This document shows, in pieces, positions 48,746 to 59,450 of a stretch of DNA of 64,000 bases. Origin of the DNA: Siphonodentalium dalli (Eukaryota > Mollusca > Scaphopoda > Gadilida > Siphonodentaliidae); assembly GCA_032622095.1 (NCBI GenBank), contig CP136061.1, positions 2,976,001 through 3,040,000 of the forward strand, given 5' to 3'. The translations under genes and the position numbers were made by a program. Below the pieces are notes generated by a model. That model was not told the DNA's origin and searched no databases. It was given only the letters and a program-made list of their open reading frames with translations. Numbering within the stretch: position 1 is the first letter of the stretch; every line of letters starts with the position of its first letter.

Positions 48746-49141
48746 ATAACAATTAACATGTTGAATATTCAAGACAATTTTTTTCTTGGACAATGTCACA
48801 AATCAACACTGTCACTGATTGTGATAGTACTGATACTGATAGCTGAATCCAATGTCAATCCGTGAGCAGCCATGGACTGGCAGTGGTCGAGTCCAGAATT
48901 TCAATACATCACAAAATTGACATTTTTAGTAAACAAATTACTATAATTTTAGACTAACATTTCGGCAGACACACAACTTTTCCTTGAATTATATTTCATA
49001 TTTCGATGTATTGAGTATGCATTATGATTATTACACATGTCCGCTCGAATAAAGGGGGTTTTCGCTAGTATTAACTTCAATTTTATTTTCACATGTTTTG
49101 CCAGTGACCGCGACATTTTTAATAGACACTCAGTGACTCAC
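48746..49141. other. intron sequence, nothing further recognised
   Basis: This stretch lies between the word cluster and exon 1 of the P2RX7-C gene. The exon 1 donor GTGAGT is at 49,136-49,141. Confidence 0.5.
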
Positions 49142-49251
49142 CATTTTCGTACGCGATTTTCATCTCTTCGCCATTCAAGGTCTGGCTCGTTTGATGGTCT
49201 CACACAATGGTGATTTTGTGGTAATTCCGGCTCGTGCATGTACGCTCCCAT
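49142..49251 (-). CDS. P2RX7-C gene, exon 1
   Basis: From ATG 49,251 the minus strand encodes about 36 acidic and basic residues: MGAYMHEPELPQ, NEPDLEWRRDENRVRK. It ends in TG of a Trp codon immediately before GTGAGT. The short charged N-terminus leading to W-C-x-C-G is usual for invertebrate P2RX7-C proteins. Read through without splicing, the next codon after Trp is TGA, so only splicing extends the protein. The frame is open upstream to about 49,389 and lacks an in-frame ATG there. Confidence 0.75.
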
Positions 49252-49904
49252 TGTCAAATTTAAAGTGTCTTCTGCTGGCGAATCATACGAGGAAGAATCA
49301 GATCGCAAAATTGTTGCTGTCTGCCATACTGTGGGAAATCCCAGGGGTCCCCTATGACACGCTTTCTCGCAAATAACTGGATCCGTCAAAATAGATAATG
49401 AAGTGAGGCATCAGGATATCACCCCGCCACCCACAGTCTTAAACACTCGTATTTTTCAGACAGTGGGGGATTGTTTTCTTAAATAAGTGTGCATAATTTA
49501 ATACAAATATGAATAAATGAACATATATTGAGAATTTTCGCGGCGGCGACTTTAACAGACAAAACAAGTGAGTAGTGATGAGCGAAGTCAAACTGTCTGC
49601 TAGCTGGACAATTAAGGCCAGTCCTAAACATGTCTTCTCTTATGGATGCAGTAATTAGTCTGGCATATGCAGGCTTGATATAGAACATTTTCGACCATGG
49701 TGCTTGTTTAGCGTGGGGTCTCGATATATTCAAATCGCCAAGGGACTTAGTTGAATGTATTGGTCGGAATAATCTGAACAAGAATGTACAGTATAATATG
49801 TTTTCCTTAAATAGCTCAGAGTTAGCCACCCCGCCTGGTAGCTTTCGGGATCATATAGCCCGAGGTCGGGGATCATATGTAGCCCCCTGCGTTGGGGAAA
49901 TCCA

Positions 49905-51941
49905 GGGGCCTGTTTCATGAAGCAAGGTCATAAGATTATCTTAAGATGGACTTAATCTAAGATTTAAGGTGGATCTTATGATGTAACTTTTCCGTTTCAA
50001 GAACGCGTTTCACAAACCAAGATTAAGTCCTACTTAAGTAGTACGTTAAGTTCCCGCTCATTTAGACTGGTTATCGACAATTTTCTACAGTCCGGAACAA
50101 AAAAATGTGGGCTGTGCAATCTTTATGTACGGCATTGAGAGGTTATCGAGAAAGAGCCGAGTCCCAGTTGACATTATTGTGTGACAGGGATGCTGGATAG
50201 CGGCTGGGGTGTGGGTGTGCGAATCAGCCCATGTATCTTAGTGTCTATAGTCCGGCCTTATATTCGCATATAGATCTTAGACTTGTATGAGTTCCACGAT
50301 GTGAATTCGAACATGAGTACATCGCAGGCTCTTAAAATGACGAGCTTTGCGTTTACTGACGAGTGGCGGTGTCAGAAATAAGACAATATAATTATATGGA
50401 TCGATGCATGACTGCGACCATGCATTCACGCCGAGTTAATCCACTGAGAACAATGATCAGGCGGGGATTTTTTGATGTGAGCCGACATAACTCGTGTATT
50501 ATCGACCACCGCTGTCTACGTGTAGCAATAATCACAATAAATCGGCGTTTTCATTAGCACACTCGTATTAAGGGGTGTCATCGTTACGGTGTGTATATAA
50601 TATATACAGTATGCTGTACAAGGTTCATCGCACCCCTGCAAAAAAAAACATGACAAAAATTTGGACAGCATTGAAAATCACGACATATGGGCGTGGACAT
50701 AAACTCAATAAAAATAATATTCTCTATAGAAAATTGTCACTATTTATAAACATATTTTGATAAAGAGCGTTTGTGTTACATTTCCTATATGACATATCTG
50801 CTTTGTAAACAGCCGACGGAAATTTGGAAAGAGGAAAGAATCAATACATTAATTGATCTCATTTTACCCCATCTCCCCACACACACATGAAATAACATAG
50901 AGGAGATTGTGAGCTTTGAGCTAGGCCATAATTCTTATCAAAAGTTTAATTCGTGGGTAATACAATTTTATAATATATATTATCTATATGTCACACACAC
51001 AGCTGATAATTGACTATATCCTACATTCGACGAGGCTCGGGGTGGCTAGTTGGTCTCTGTGGGGGGTGGGTGTACATCGTGCAATTTCCAACTGCACCCG
51101 CCCCTTAATTGAACCGGGCCAAACTTCCATGTTCGCGAAATGCCATGTCCACCCCACCCGTTGGATTTAAACTTTCCAATTGGTATCTCAAATATTCCAA
51201 CAGTTCGAAATTTCTAACCTGACGCCCCTAAAGTTGGTGATTTTCGGTTGCTGCTATTTGTCTAAAACAACTCATTCCTTTACTAGTTAGAAATTCAAAC
51301 AATTGAAATCTATATATAGTGTACGATTAATGTTGTTGTCAGGCATGAAATTTCCAATTGCTAAACATTTTTACCAAAGTGTGTGTGTGGGGGGTGGGGG
51401 GGGGGGGGGATAGACAACACACAAACCCCATTCGCCACGTCCCTGATGATAAGCCTGTGCTCTAAATTTTTTTACCAAACTAACCATATGGTTATACGGT
51501 GGGGGGGGGGGGGGGGGTGGTTGCCCTCTCCAAACTCTGGTTTTGGAAAGTTTGAGGTACCAGTTGGAATGTTTAAACCCAAAGAGAATTTGGTGTTGTT
51601 TAAGGGGGTGTAGTTGGACGTTTCGAGGCGAACACCCCCATCTCACTCTGTAGCCACGACCCTGTATACCAGACGACGAATTGCCCACCCAGACAATATA
51701 CAGATATCTCCGTAATTGCAAAATAACATAGGCCGCCATACTTGTGATATGCCACTTATCACGTGGGTCTTAACTTTAATATTATCTTATGACACCTCAC
51801 AGCAGTCTTAAAGTTAAGACCAAAGTTAAGACCATCTTATGTTAAGACTTTGTTCGTGAAACGCACTTATGACTGAAGTTTGAACTTATGACCATCTTAA
51901 GTCCCAACTATGTCATAAGTTGCCTTCATGAAACAGGGCCC
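49905..51941. mobile_element. 2.04-kb non-autonomous DNA transposon with foldback-style TIRs
   Basis: It begins GGGGCCTGTTTCATGAAGC and ends with the complement of GGGCCCTGTTTCATGAAGGC. Sub-terminal repeats of GTCATAAG, ATCTTAAGATGG and CTTAAGT fill the first ~150 bp and last ~180 bp. There is no transposase; the interior holds G-rich runs (51,396-51,409 and 51,501-51,517). Flanks AAATCCA and TTATCTA may be an eroded 7-8 bp target duplication of TGATCCA in copy B. I cannot assign the superfamily. Confidence 0.85.
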
Positions 51942-51957
51942 TTATCTACCACTGCTA

Positions 51958-52569
51958 TCTATTATATATTTTGAAAGATCTGTGTGTGTGTGTGTTTGAA
52001 ATCGATGAACTCAAAAACGACTAAGCCAATTTCGATGAAACTTGGTACGTGGGGGTATTTTCGGCCGGAGACGAACATAGGCATATTTATTTGTCCGTGC
52101 GACGTGACCGTCACCTTCAAAACTCATATCTCGGGATAGCAGTGCTAATCACGCCGAGATTTAGCAGTGCGATGCAGGGAGGATAACTCTATATTCATAC
52201 GTCGACGAACGTATATAAGCAAACAATGCGTAACTTCTATGACGTCGTCAGAGTTCATAACGTTAGATCACGTTAACGCTCAACCGGCCGATGCATTTGA
52301 CTGTTTCAGACGTCTTGGCGATATCTCGGGCACCGATGGTAATTTATCTTTACGTGTGTAAATGTGGCGCGTTTATATACTTGAGTGGAAATAAAATCGG
52401 GTTAAAAGGTCAAATCGGGTAAAACCGGATGGATTTCGACGGGTACTTTTGTCGGGTACTTTTGTTCGGGCAGTGTTTTGGACGGGTCAAATCGTGACCC
52501 CACTTGACCTTGGCCTTCACAATAGACAATTCAAGGTCAAACCCCGGACGAAGTCGGGTCACCTTCTAG
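51958..52569 (+). mobile_element. non-autonomous Helitron, first of a tandem pair
   Basis: It starts TCTATTATATATTTTGAAAG and ends with a hairpin (CCCGGACGAAGTCGGG) ten bases or so before CTAG. These are the 5' TC and 3' hairpin plus CTRR marks of Helitrons. A (GT)n run follows the 5' end. It has no Rep/helicase. The host base before it is A, and copy B of R2 shows the unoccupied A|T site. Confidence 0.88.
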
Positions 52570-53288
52570 TCTATTATATATTTTGAAAGATCTGTGTGTG
52601 TGTGTGTGTGTGTGTTTGAAATCGATGGACTCAAAAACGACTAAGCCAATTTCGATGAAACTTGGTATTTGGGGGTATTTTCGGCCGGAGACGAACATAG
52701 GCATATTGATTTTCAGATCCGAGGTCAACTTTTCACGTGCAGAGGTCAAATCTGTTTTTACGCCGTTTTGCGCTAATATATTTCAGTTCGGTGCTCACAA
52801 ATCGATTCGATATAGCGCGAATAATAAATTGCCAGTCATATAATTTGCACGGTTATAATCTGTGGCGTGTCACCTTTCCAATGATGTATCACACGCCTGT
52901 GTACGTTTAAAGTTTCTACCTTAATTATCGGGAAGAACACAAGTTCATGCTTCGCTCATCGAAAATCATTGCGTAAAAAAATATATTACGCCATCAACAC
53001 ATCGTGACGTGACCGCGTTAACTCTTAAGAGGCCGATGTCGCGTTAACTCATCACCGGCCGAGGTATCCGCAAATGACATTGGGCTATATATCTCGGAAA
53101 CGGGTGTAGCTATCGACTTGAAATTTGGTATGTGAATGTATCTTACCCCGGATACGAATTTTATCGGGTCGCCGAGCCCGTGCGACACCAGCTTCGCGCA
53201 TGCGCAGACCAGATCTAGGAAACGGGTGGAGCAATCGACTTGAAATTTGGTTTTTGAATAGCCCGGACGAAGTCGGGTCACCTTCTAG
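52570..53288 (+). mobile_element. non-autonomous Helitron, second of a tandem pair
   Basis: It begins with the same TCTATTATATATTTTGAAAG directly after the CTAG of the first element, with no base between, and ends in the same hairpin plus CTTCTAG. The first host base after it is T (53,289). Its interior adds a diverged inner copy of the 5' region (GACTTGAAATTTGGTATGTG at ~53,115 and again at ~53,237). Confidence 0.88.
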
Positions 53289-53700
53289 TAAATATATAAA
53301 TGTCAAGAGAGGACTGGTAATTATTTAATTAGAACCTCCATCATATGGGTTATCCACAAACAATATTTTAAGAGGCCTGGCGACTCGGTCCAAGGCAGCG
53401 TCTTCTCTGCATTCCGACGTAATTGGAAACCGAACTCAGTGCGGTCAACACGTCGGCAATGATTGTGTTGTCAGTGGACACATATTACGTTGTCTGTATG
53501 ATCCATGTAAAACGCCAAATACACGATAATTACATATATTACATGAATGTGTGTATCCACCCATAAGATCTCTACTCTTACGTTCATAATTTATACCATT
53601 TTGAGTTAAAATATCAATATAGTATATTTAAAATTAACACCAACCAGTAAACCTGAAACTACATACGCCATCATATTTTCTTATTGTAATATTTATTCAG

Positions 53701-53760
53701 GGGCAGGAGGAAGACGGCCAGTACGATGTTACCGCGAACTGCGACTTGAAGTTTAATTGA
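53701..53760 (+). CDS. candidate terminal exon, 19 codons
   Basis: A T-rich tract ending in TTATTCAG precedes a phase-0 open stretch reading GQEEDGQYDVTANCDLKFN and then TGA. The peptide has ordinary protein composition. No upstream exon or poly-A signal was found, and the family is unknown. Confidence 0.22.
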   Translation, partial: GQEEDGQYDVTANCDLKFN

Positions 53761-56120
53761 AACAATGCACAATTGGTTACTACTGATTGAGAGGTGTATT
53801 TCACGCCGTATCTGTCACGCTTTCATGTCAAGATATTTGGTCAAATGATATCGAGACAATGATATTTATGGGATATAACGGTGTGGTGTTTTGTGATTTC
53901 TGAAAGTACACGTATACAGGGTGAATGTATTGACTGTCAATTTTCTACAAAAGCGACGCCACTGTGTTGCTTATATAGCAACCAGCTAGTAACGGAAGTC
54001 AGTAGACCGGATGCCAGCTCTATGCATCTACTCAGTAACGTCGTCGGTGTGTACTGCGTAAATGTGACGTCGTGGAAAGGAACTGTGAGCGGAGCCGGAT
54101 GGTCCATGGACGAGACTTTGAAATCAGCTGCTGTTAATATTGGCGCGTATGAATATCTAACATTGAAGCTCTGAATCGGACTACACTTTGCGACAGTTTA
54201 TCGAAAATTAACCGCCCGCAAATCTTTGATGTTTCAGGGGGTATATTGGCACAAGTGTATTAGAATTTTGTATATTGGTACATTTTAGGGAAGCATAATC
54301 AATTTACTCCACGACAGGACCATTTCCATATTAGACATTCCAGGAGAATGACCTGGTATGACCAAATTACTCACCCTCACCCCATCAACATTTCTACCAA
54401 AAAGACAATGTGAGTCAGATTGTATTATTTATGTTCATTGTACTTCATTATAAAACTGCCTTAGTCATTACTATTTACAAAAAATAGAAGAATAACTATA
54501 GACATGACATTGAAACCATGTTGACCCTCGGGACACTGTCACTGTGGCTTTTTCACACTGTTCGCAAAATTAAAAAAAAATCATTTAGATTTAAATTTGT
54601 GAAAAATACATTAATATGTCCTTGTTTAAGTTGATTGTATATCACTCTTATATAACACCCCTTCAAATTGAAAACAGCTGCACCTCGATATAATCAACAA
54701 TATGCCCAGTATTTTGAATTATCTACCTTACCCCGTCAAAATGTACAATTTAGACAAATACGATAAAAACATAAAAAGTGCCATACAATTAGAACGCGAA
54801 ACGTCTCAGATGGCAAGCATGCCTAAATTATGTGGAATGTCATGCCCTATGACAATAATTGGGTCTTTCAATTCCGCAGAGGGGAGGGGTTTCCACGTGT
54901 TGGCTCAGGGTATATGTCACGGCTGTTGGTGATAAAATGATAACATAACATTTGGGTGCTTCCGTTGTCACGCAGCGTGCGCTGTCTACGAATCAACTGG
55001 ATCACCGTTCTGAACGCATTCGAAGCATGTTGTCCCTCCTGAGTATCATTGATATAAAAAGAGTGCCATACACCATGAAATCTTCATTTTATACTGATAA
55101 TAATGGGGGGGGGGGGGGGGCATTTGTTTGTGCTTATGTTGTCTGTCATTTCGGCATTTTTTAAAACTAATTTTTCACAATAAAGTAGAGATAAACCCGA
55201 TAATTATTCAATTTATTGTACACAATAACATTGTGTTTGTCTAAAAAACACTATTAGGTTTGTCTAAAAACACTGTGGTACAATTTTCCGGCTTCCCAAA
55301 AGCGGTAGCGAATATTTGGCGAAATCCGTGTTATTGCGTAATTTATGGAGTAGGGTTAAGTTTGACGCAATATATACAATATGTCATATCCTTAGCTTAA
55401 CAAGGTTTATATCTACTGAAACAATAATCATTGCTGATGTGTTCGGGACTTGTATTGGTTACATTACACCCGGGCTCAAAGGTTTGGGAAACTCAATTAA
55501 TTTAATTTATTTTGCACCATTTCGACAATTTGAACCCATTTTTTTCTAAAACGGTCATATGTCGGGAAACGATATATTATATCGTATAGTACTATATTTT
55601 AGAACGATTTCGACTACTCTTAATGTGATGGTCCATCATTCACTGTCACCATGGTCGCTGACAAATAATTGGGTACTATTATATTCTAGGCGTTATCCCC
55701 CGTAATTTCGCCATGTTTTGACACTTTGCCGGCCTGACAACAAATATTTGTTATCCCCGTAATTTCGCCATGTTTTGACACTTTGCCAGCCTGGCAACAC
55801 GTATTTTCTAATCCAGGAGATGATGGCCTTTAATTATATATAAAGAAACCTTTGATCGGACAAAGTGGAGTGACATAAAAAAAATAAAGCCCTTTTGAAA
55901 CTTTGCCCACGGACTAAACGAATAAGTTAGTATTACAATAGTTCAGTATCGTATATAGGCCGTCCAATATTGTAATTATGGTGCAGATGTGCACACTAGC
56001 GTGCAAACTAACTGTGCTGCATCCAATAATACCCGGGTGAATAACCATAGCTCAGTGAACACGAATAGAGATAATTCGAAACATTTGCTAGCATACTAGG
56101 GTGAGGCTATAACCTGACGT
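53761..56120. other. no gene recognised
   Basis: An open plus frame at 53,881-54,174 is unrecognised and starts with GTG. A 58-bp tandem duplication (GTTATCCCCCGTAATTTCGC ...) lies at 55,692-55,807. A run of 16 G is at 55,105-55,120. Confidence 0.4.
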
Positions 56121-56121
56121 A

Positions 56122-56147
56122 TATATATAACATAGAGATATAACTCA
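56122..56147 (+). promoter_or_regulatory. possible TATA-type core promoter
   Basis: TATATATAA at 56,122-56,130 lies about 25 bp before an initiator-like CTCACAT (56,144-56,150) and about 100 bp before the ATG of a signal-peptide exon. AT-rich surroundings make chance likely. Confidence 0.3.
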
Positions 56148-56231
56148 CATAGAGGAAGTAAACGGTCTTTAGTATCGCACTAACAACGAAGGGCCAATAC
56201 GAACTCGGAGTATATCAACTGTCGAGGCAAA

Positions 56232-56264
56232 ATGAAACATCTGCTGTTAATTATTACTGTCGTG
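56232..56264 (+). CDS. candidate first exon encoding a signal peptide
   Basis: ATG at 56,232 (context GGCAAAATGA) opens MKHLLLIITVV, the start of a typical secretory signal, and runs in phase 0 into a GTGAGT donor at 56,265. Short signal-peptide first exons are common in animal secreted proteins. No following exon is visible; a (TA)n run and a LINE remnant fill the next kilobases. Confidence 0.35.
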
Positions 56265-56368
56265 GTGAGTACAATCTATTATTAAAACTGTTAACTAGAC
56301 GGTATGCTCTCTGATAGATGATACATATAAACTGTAATCTGATATATGCTTACTTGTGTCATTTCCAG

Positions 56369-56370
<2 letters not shown>

Positions 56371-56438
<68 letters not shown>
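56371..56438. repeat. (TA)n microsatellite, ~33 units
   Basis: A near-perfect TA run of about 66 bp. Confidence 0.97.
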
Positions 56439-56440
<2 letters not shown>

Positions 56441-56559
56441 CAAGACGTGGGCACATTAACAACTAACACATACGAAATGATACAAAGAAGGTAGCGAAAG
56501 AGAAAAGCAAGCTTTTTTTCAGCCGCACATGCGAAGTAAACTTATGATGTTCCCAAATG

Positions 56560-57605
56560 GCTTCGTATGGGCCAGATCCCACAGATACGGAAATGGCGAT
56601 TCGAGATTTAGATGAAATACTCCAGTCAATAAATAATGCCTCAACAAAAGTAGTTTCCCTTGATAAACATAGGTGTAAACGGACTTGACTATGGTTTGAT
56701 GAGGAATGTAAAAAGTAAAAAAAAAACAATGGAAAATGTCATTAAGGAAATGAAAAGAAAACAACATGATATATATAATAATAATATATATTAGAGAATC
56801 GTGAATAATATGCGAGCGAAGAAGGGAAAATATAATAACTTGGATCCAATGAGACAAACACACTTCTATGTCCAAAATCGAATTAATTGAAAATCAATCA
56901 AAATCCGTGGAACAAAGTACCATTTTGACAAATTTCAACAATGATGATATAATTAAAGGCGAAATATTAGATAACCTGTATCAACTTAAAAATTACAAAA
57001 CTAGTGGACCAGATAACATTTCAGATGAATTATTAAAATGAGTAATTCCATTTATGTTGGACGAGGTCACAACATTGTTCAACACAGTTTTACACTCAGG
57101 TCATTACCCTGGGGCGAGTCAATAATCAAAACACTCTATAATAAGGGCAATAGACATGACCCTAACAATTATAGACCTATTGCTTTAAGTAGTAATTTTG
57201 GTAAGTTATTCAACAAAGTTATAAACACACGAATAAACTCGTATCTTGAAGCAAATAACTTAATTAGTGACAAGCAATTGACAACTAGTGACAAGCACAA
57301 TTGATAGCGCTTTTATATTACGAAATATCATTAATAGGTATAAAGAAAACAAAACACCTTTATATACGGCTTTTGCTGATTTTCAGAAAGCATTTGAATC
57401 AGTTGATAGATCGTTGTTATTCGACAAATTGCAACATGCGGGAATTAATGGTCACATATATGACGCATTATCTTCTCTTTACAAATCAAGCCACTATTCT
57501 ATTAAAACAACGGCGGGAATTGGTCTATCTCATCTATCCCCTACGTTGTTCAAGATTTTCATTGATGATATAGCTAATATTTTTTGACGAAACATGTGAC
57601 CCCGT
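56560..57605 (+). pseudogene. LINE reverse transcriptase remnant, 5' part
   Basis: Plus-strand pieces in several frames give WFDEECKK (~56,695), NYKTSGPDNISDELLK (~56,990) and DPNNYRPIALSSNFGKLFNK (~57,165). These are followed by TPLYTAFADFQKAFESVDRS (~57,355, first catalytic Asp region) and LSPTLFKIFIDDIANIF (~57,535). There are stops at about 57,040 and 57,121, a deletion after ISDKQ, and a deletion that removes the RQG motif before LSPTLF. A final frame change gives DETCDPV at 57,590-57,605, where dispersed repeat R2 begins. The catalytic ADD block is missing. It is a dead element unrelated in detail to the LINEs at 4.7 and 28 kb. Confidence 0.8.
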
Positions 57606-57606
57606 A

Positions 57607-58880
57607 AGGGTGGATGCACACATGCATGTAATTTCTGTATGTAAAATACATGTATTTTACATGGCCACACAAATAATCGACAACACTAATCACCTGCGCA
57701 CTAGAGGTTCATTGTTAACAGACCAGATAAGTGAGTAGTGATAAGCGAAGTCTAATTGTCTGCTATCAGGACATTTAAGGCCAGTCCAAAACATGTCTTC
57801 TCTTACGGATGCGAAATTAGTCAAGTCTGTGTGATATCTGGCATTTTATTAATGCACGAACACCAGAAGCTACACGGCTGGCATATATACAGGCTTGATA
57901 TAGAACATGGTTTCGAAAGCTTCAAATCGCTAAGGGACTTAGTTGAATGTATCGGTCGGAATTATCTGGGCAAGAAGGTACAATATAATGTTTTATTTAA
58001 ATAGCTCAGTTAGCCTCCCCGCCTGGTAGCTTTTGGGATAATATATAGCTCCATGTCGGGGATCATATATAGCTCCTGTGTCGGGAATATACTGATCCAC
58101 CACTGCTATAAATATCAAAAGATGACCAGGCGGGGGAGTCTGCAATTTTTTTCCGAACACTATAGGCGGGGGTGGGTGAGTGGTTCAGCAGCTCGGCTAA
58201 CACAATTGTTTTGGCACCGTAAACGTTTTTCCTGTGGTCATTGCTCTTCAAATAATGGAACAACGTGTTTTTAAAATGCTTCAATTATGTAATATGTATG
58301 TGGTTTGAGTTCACCATCAGTTACGAATGAGGGATGACACCAATGGGTCAGCTTGCTAAATGTGTTCATCAAGGAGCTATCAATGGACATTGACATGAAA
58401 AGTCTCAGGTTTAAATAGACTATTCAAAACAACATAATACAATAAAACATAAAGGTGTAAAACAAACTTTAACAGATTTCAGCGAAATTAAGTACATGAT
58501 CACCTCAAGATGGGAGCTGTCAAATTTGAACGATTTTCGATGAAAACCATGGCCACTGGCAGCCATCTTGGATTTACTCTTTGCTTCACTAAATCCTTTA
58601 GCACACCCTACATATCTTATCACTCATCCGATCATCACCAAACTTCATATGAATCCTCAGTGTGACCTATCGCTGGGTGGCTACCATTTCCCCTGAATTC
58701 TGTACAATACATGGCTGGGAGGACTGGTAATTATTTAAATAGAACGTCCACCCTATGGGTTATCCCACGAACAATTATTTTAAGTGGCCTGGCGACTCGG
58801 TCCAGGATAGCGGATTCTCTTCATTCCGACTTAATTGGAACTAGAACTCAGTGCGGTCAAGACGTCGACAATGATTGTAT
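57607..58880 (+). repeat. dispersed repeat R2, copy B
   Basis: The head (57,607-57,720) matches 43,775-43,890. The body (57,710-58,110) and end (58,712-58,880) match copy A. About 600 bp at 58,110-58,711 are absent from copy A, so they were either inserted here or lost there. R2 sits inside the LINE remnant and keeps both target sites empty (CCACCACTGCTATAAATAT at ~58,098). Confidence 0.85.
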
Positions 58881-59450
58881 TTAATATTAATGATATGCCA
58901 ATTGAAGTAGTGGATGAATATAAATATTTAGGACCAATTTTCACATTTAATTGAAAAATTAAAAAAAGTACAGGATAATCTAAGCGCAAAAGCATCAAAA
59001 TCCATGTTATTTATTAAAAATGTAACCAAAACAACACAGGTGTTACATATCGTCTTTAAATGCAAATTATTTGATAATTTTCCGTTCAAAGATGCCATAC
59101 CATGTGAACAAACAAACACATCTAAACGGGTTCTATGTTTAAATAGAAACGCCGCACATCACGCTTCTAGAGCATAGTTAGGCCGTGTTCCTATCGCGAA
59201 TGATACCATTTTACAAATCTTCAGGTACCTGCTTATATGATCAAACTGCTTATACTATCAAAAGCAGATGACCATAATATTTTATCCGCATTCTACAAAG
59301 AATCGCTTAATTGTTAATTACCTTTAACATGGCTCACCCAATTGTCAATTGAATTAGTTTATCCTCTTAAACTCATATTACATTTTCATGAGTATTGAGG
59401 CATAATATATACAACATTTACAATAGAAGAACATTGTTATATGCAATAGC
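58881..59450 (+). pseudogene. LINE reverse transcriptase remnant, 3' part
   Basis: Right after R2 the plus strand gives NINDMPIEVVDEYKYLG (~58,890-58,935), the block that follows the RT palm. A frame-shifted stretch reading QDNLSAKASKSMLFIKN (~58,973-59,020) and further degraded sequence follow. Together with 56,560-57,605 it accounts for one LINE with about 110 codons lost at the R2 junction. Confidence 0.7.

Larger units (their letters stand above)
46637..49251 (-). pseudogene. P2RX7 C-terminal (ballast) domain protein gene, two exons, one frameshift
   Basis: Exon 1 (49,251-49,142) encodes MGAYMHEPELPQ through RRDENRVRK plus two bases of a Trp codon, ending at a GTGAGT donor. Exon 2 (47,053-46,637) follows a TTGTCATTTCAG acceptor and supplies the third base. 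The join rebuilds W-C-S-C-G-L-C, the Cys motif that opens the P2RX7-C domain. Next come CKCRCCHEIEKV, VCLDPWLLEVAW, QQYRHPFNGPLHN, YRHIAYRQFIRWCYGYLG, RRHLPSCVVNGIRHAFP and GGNYRDFRLPELENE before TGA. This domain is the zinc-binding cytosolic ballast of vertebrate P2X7. In invertebrates it is mostly found in proteins with no channel part, and none is visible here. One nucleotide seems missing near 46,935-46,945, splitting the domain before VCLDPW. An ATG at 49,327 (MADSNNF) could be the older start but needs another frameshift. The ~2.1-kb intron is full of repeats. Confidence 0.82.
49538..53470 (+). repeat. dispersed repeat R2, copy A, split by two insertions
   Basis: The pieces 49,538-49,904, 51,942-51,957 and 53,289-53,470 align in order with copy B at 57,710-58,110 and 58,712-58,880. 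Shared words are GTGAGTAGTGATGAGCGAAG, ACATGTCTTCTCTTATGGAT, GGGACTTAGTTGAATGTATT, CCGCCTGGTAGCTTTCGGGA, CACTGCTATAAATAT and GGCCTGGCGACTCGGTCCA. The gaps hold a TIR element and a Helitron pair. No coding frame is shared. Confidence 0.88.

Noticed and set aside
51371-51739. 122-codon minus frame with poly-Pro
   Set aside because: It is produced by the G runs inside the TIR element and has no other protein features.
53881-54174. 97-codon plus frame of fairly normal composition
   Set aside because: It starts with GTG and I could find neither a family nor flanking splice sites; kept only as a note.
56463-56875. 88- and 118-codon minus frames
   Set aside because: They are antisense to the degraded LINE and are low-complexity translations of A-rich sequence.
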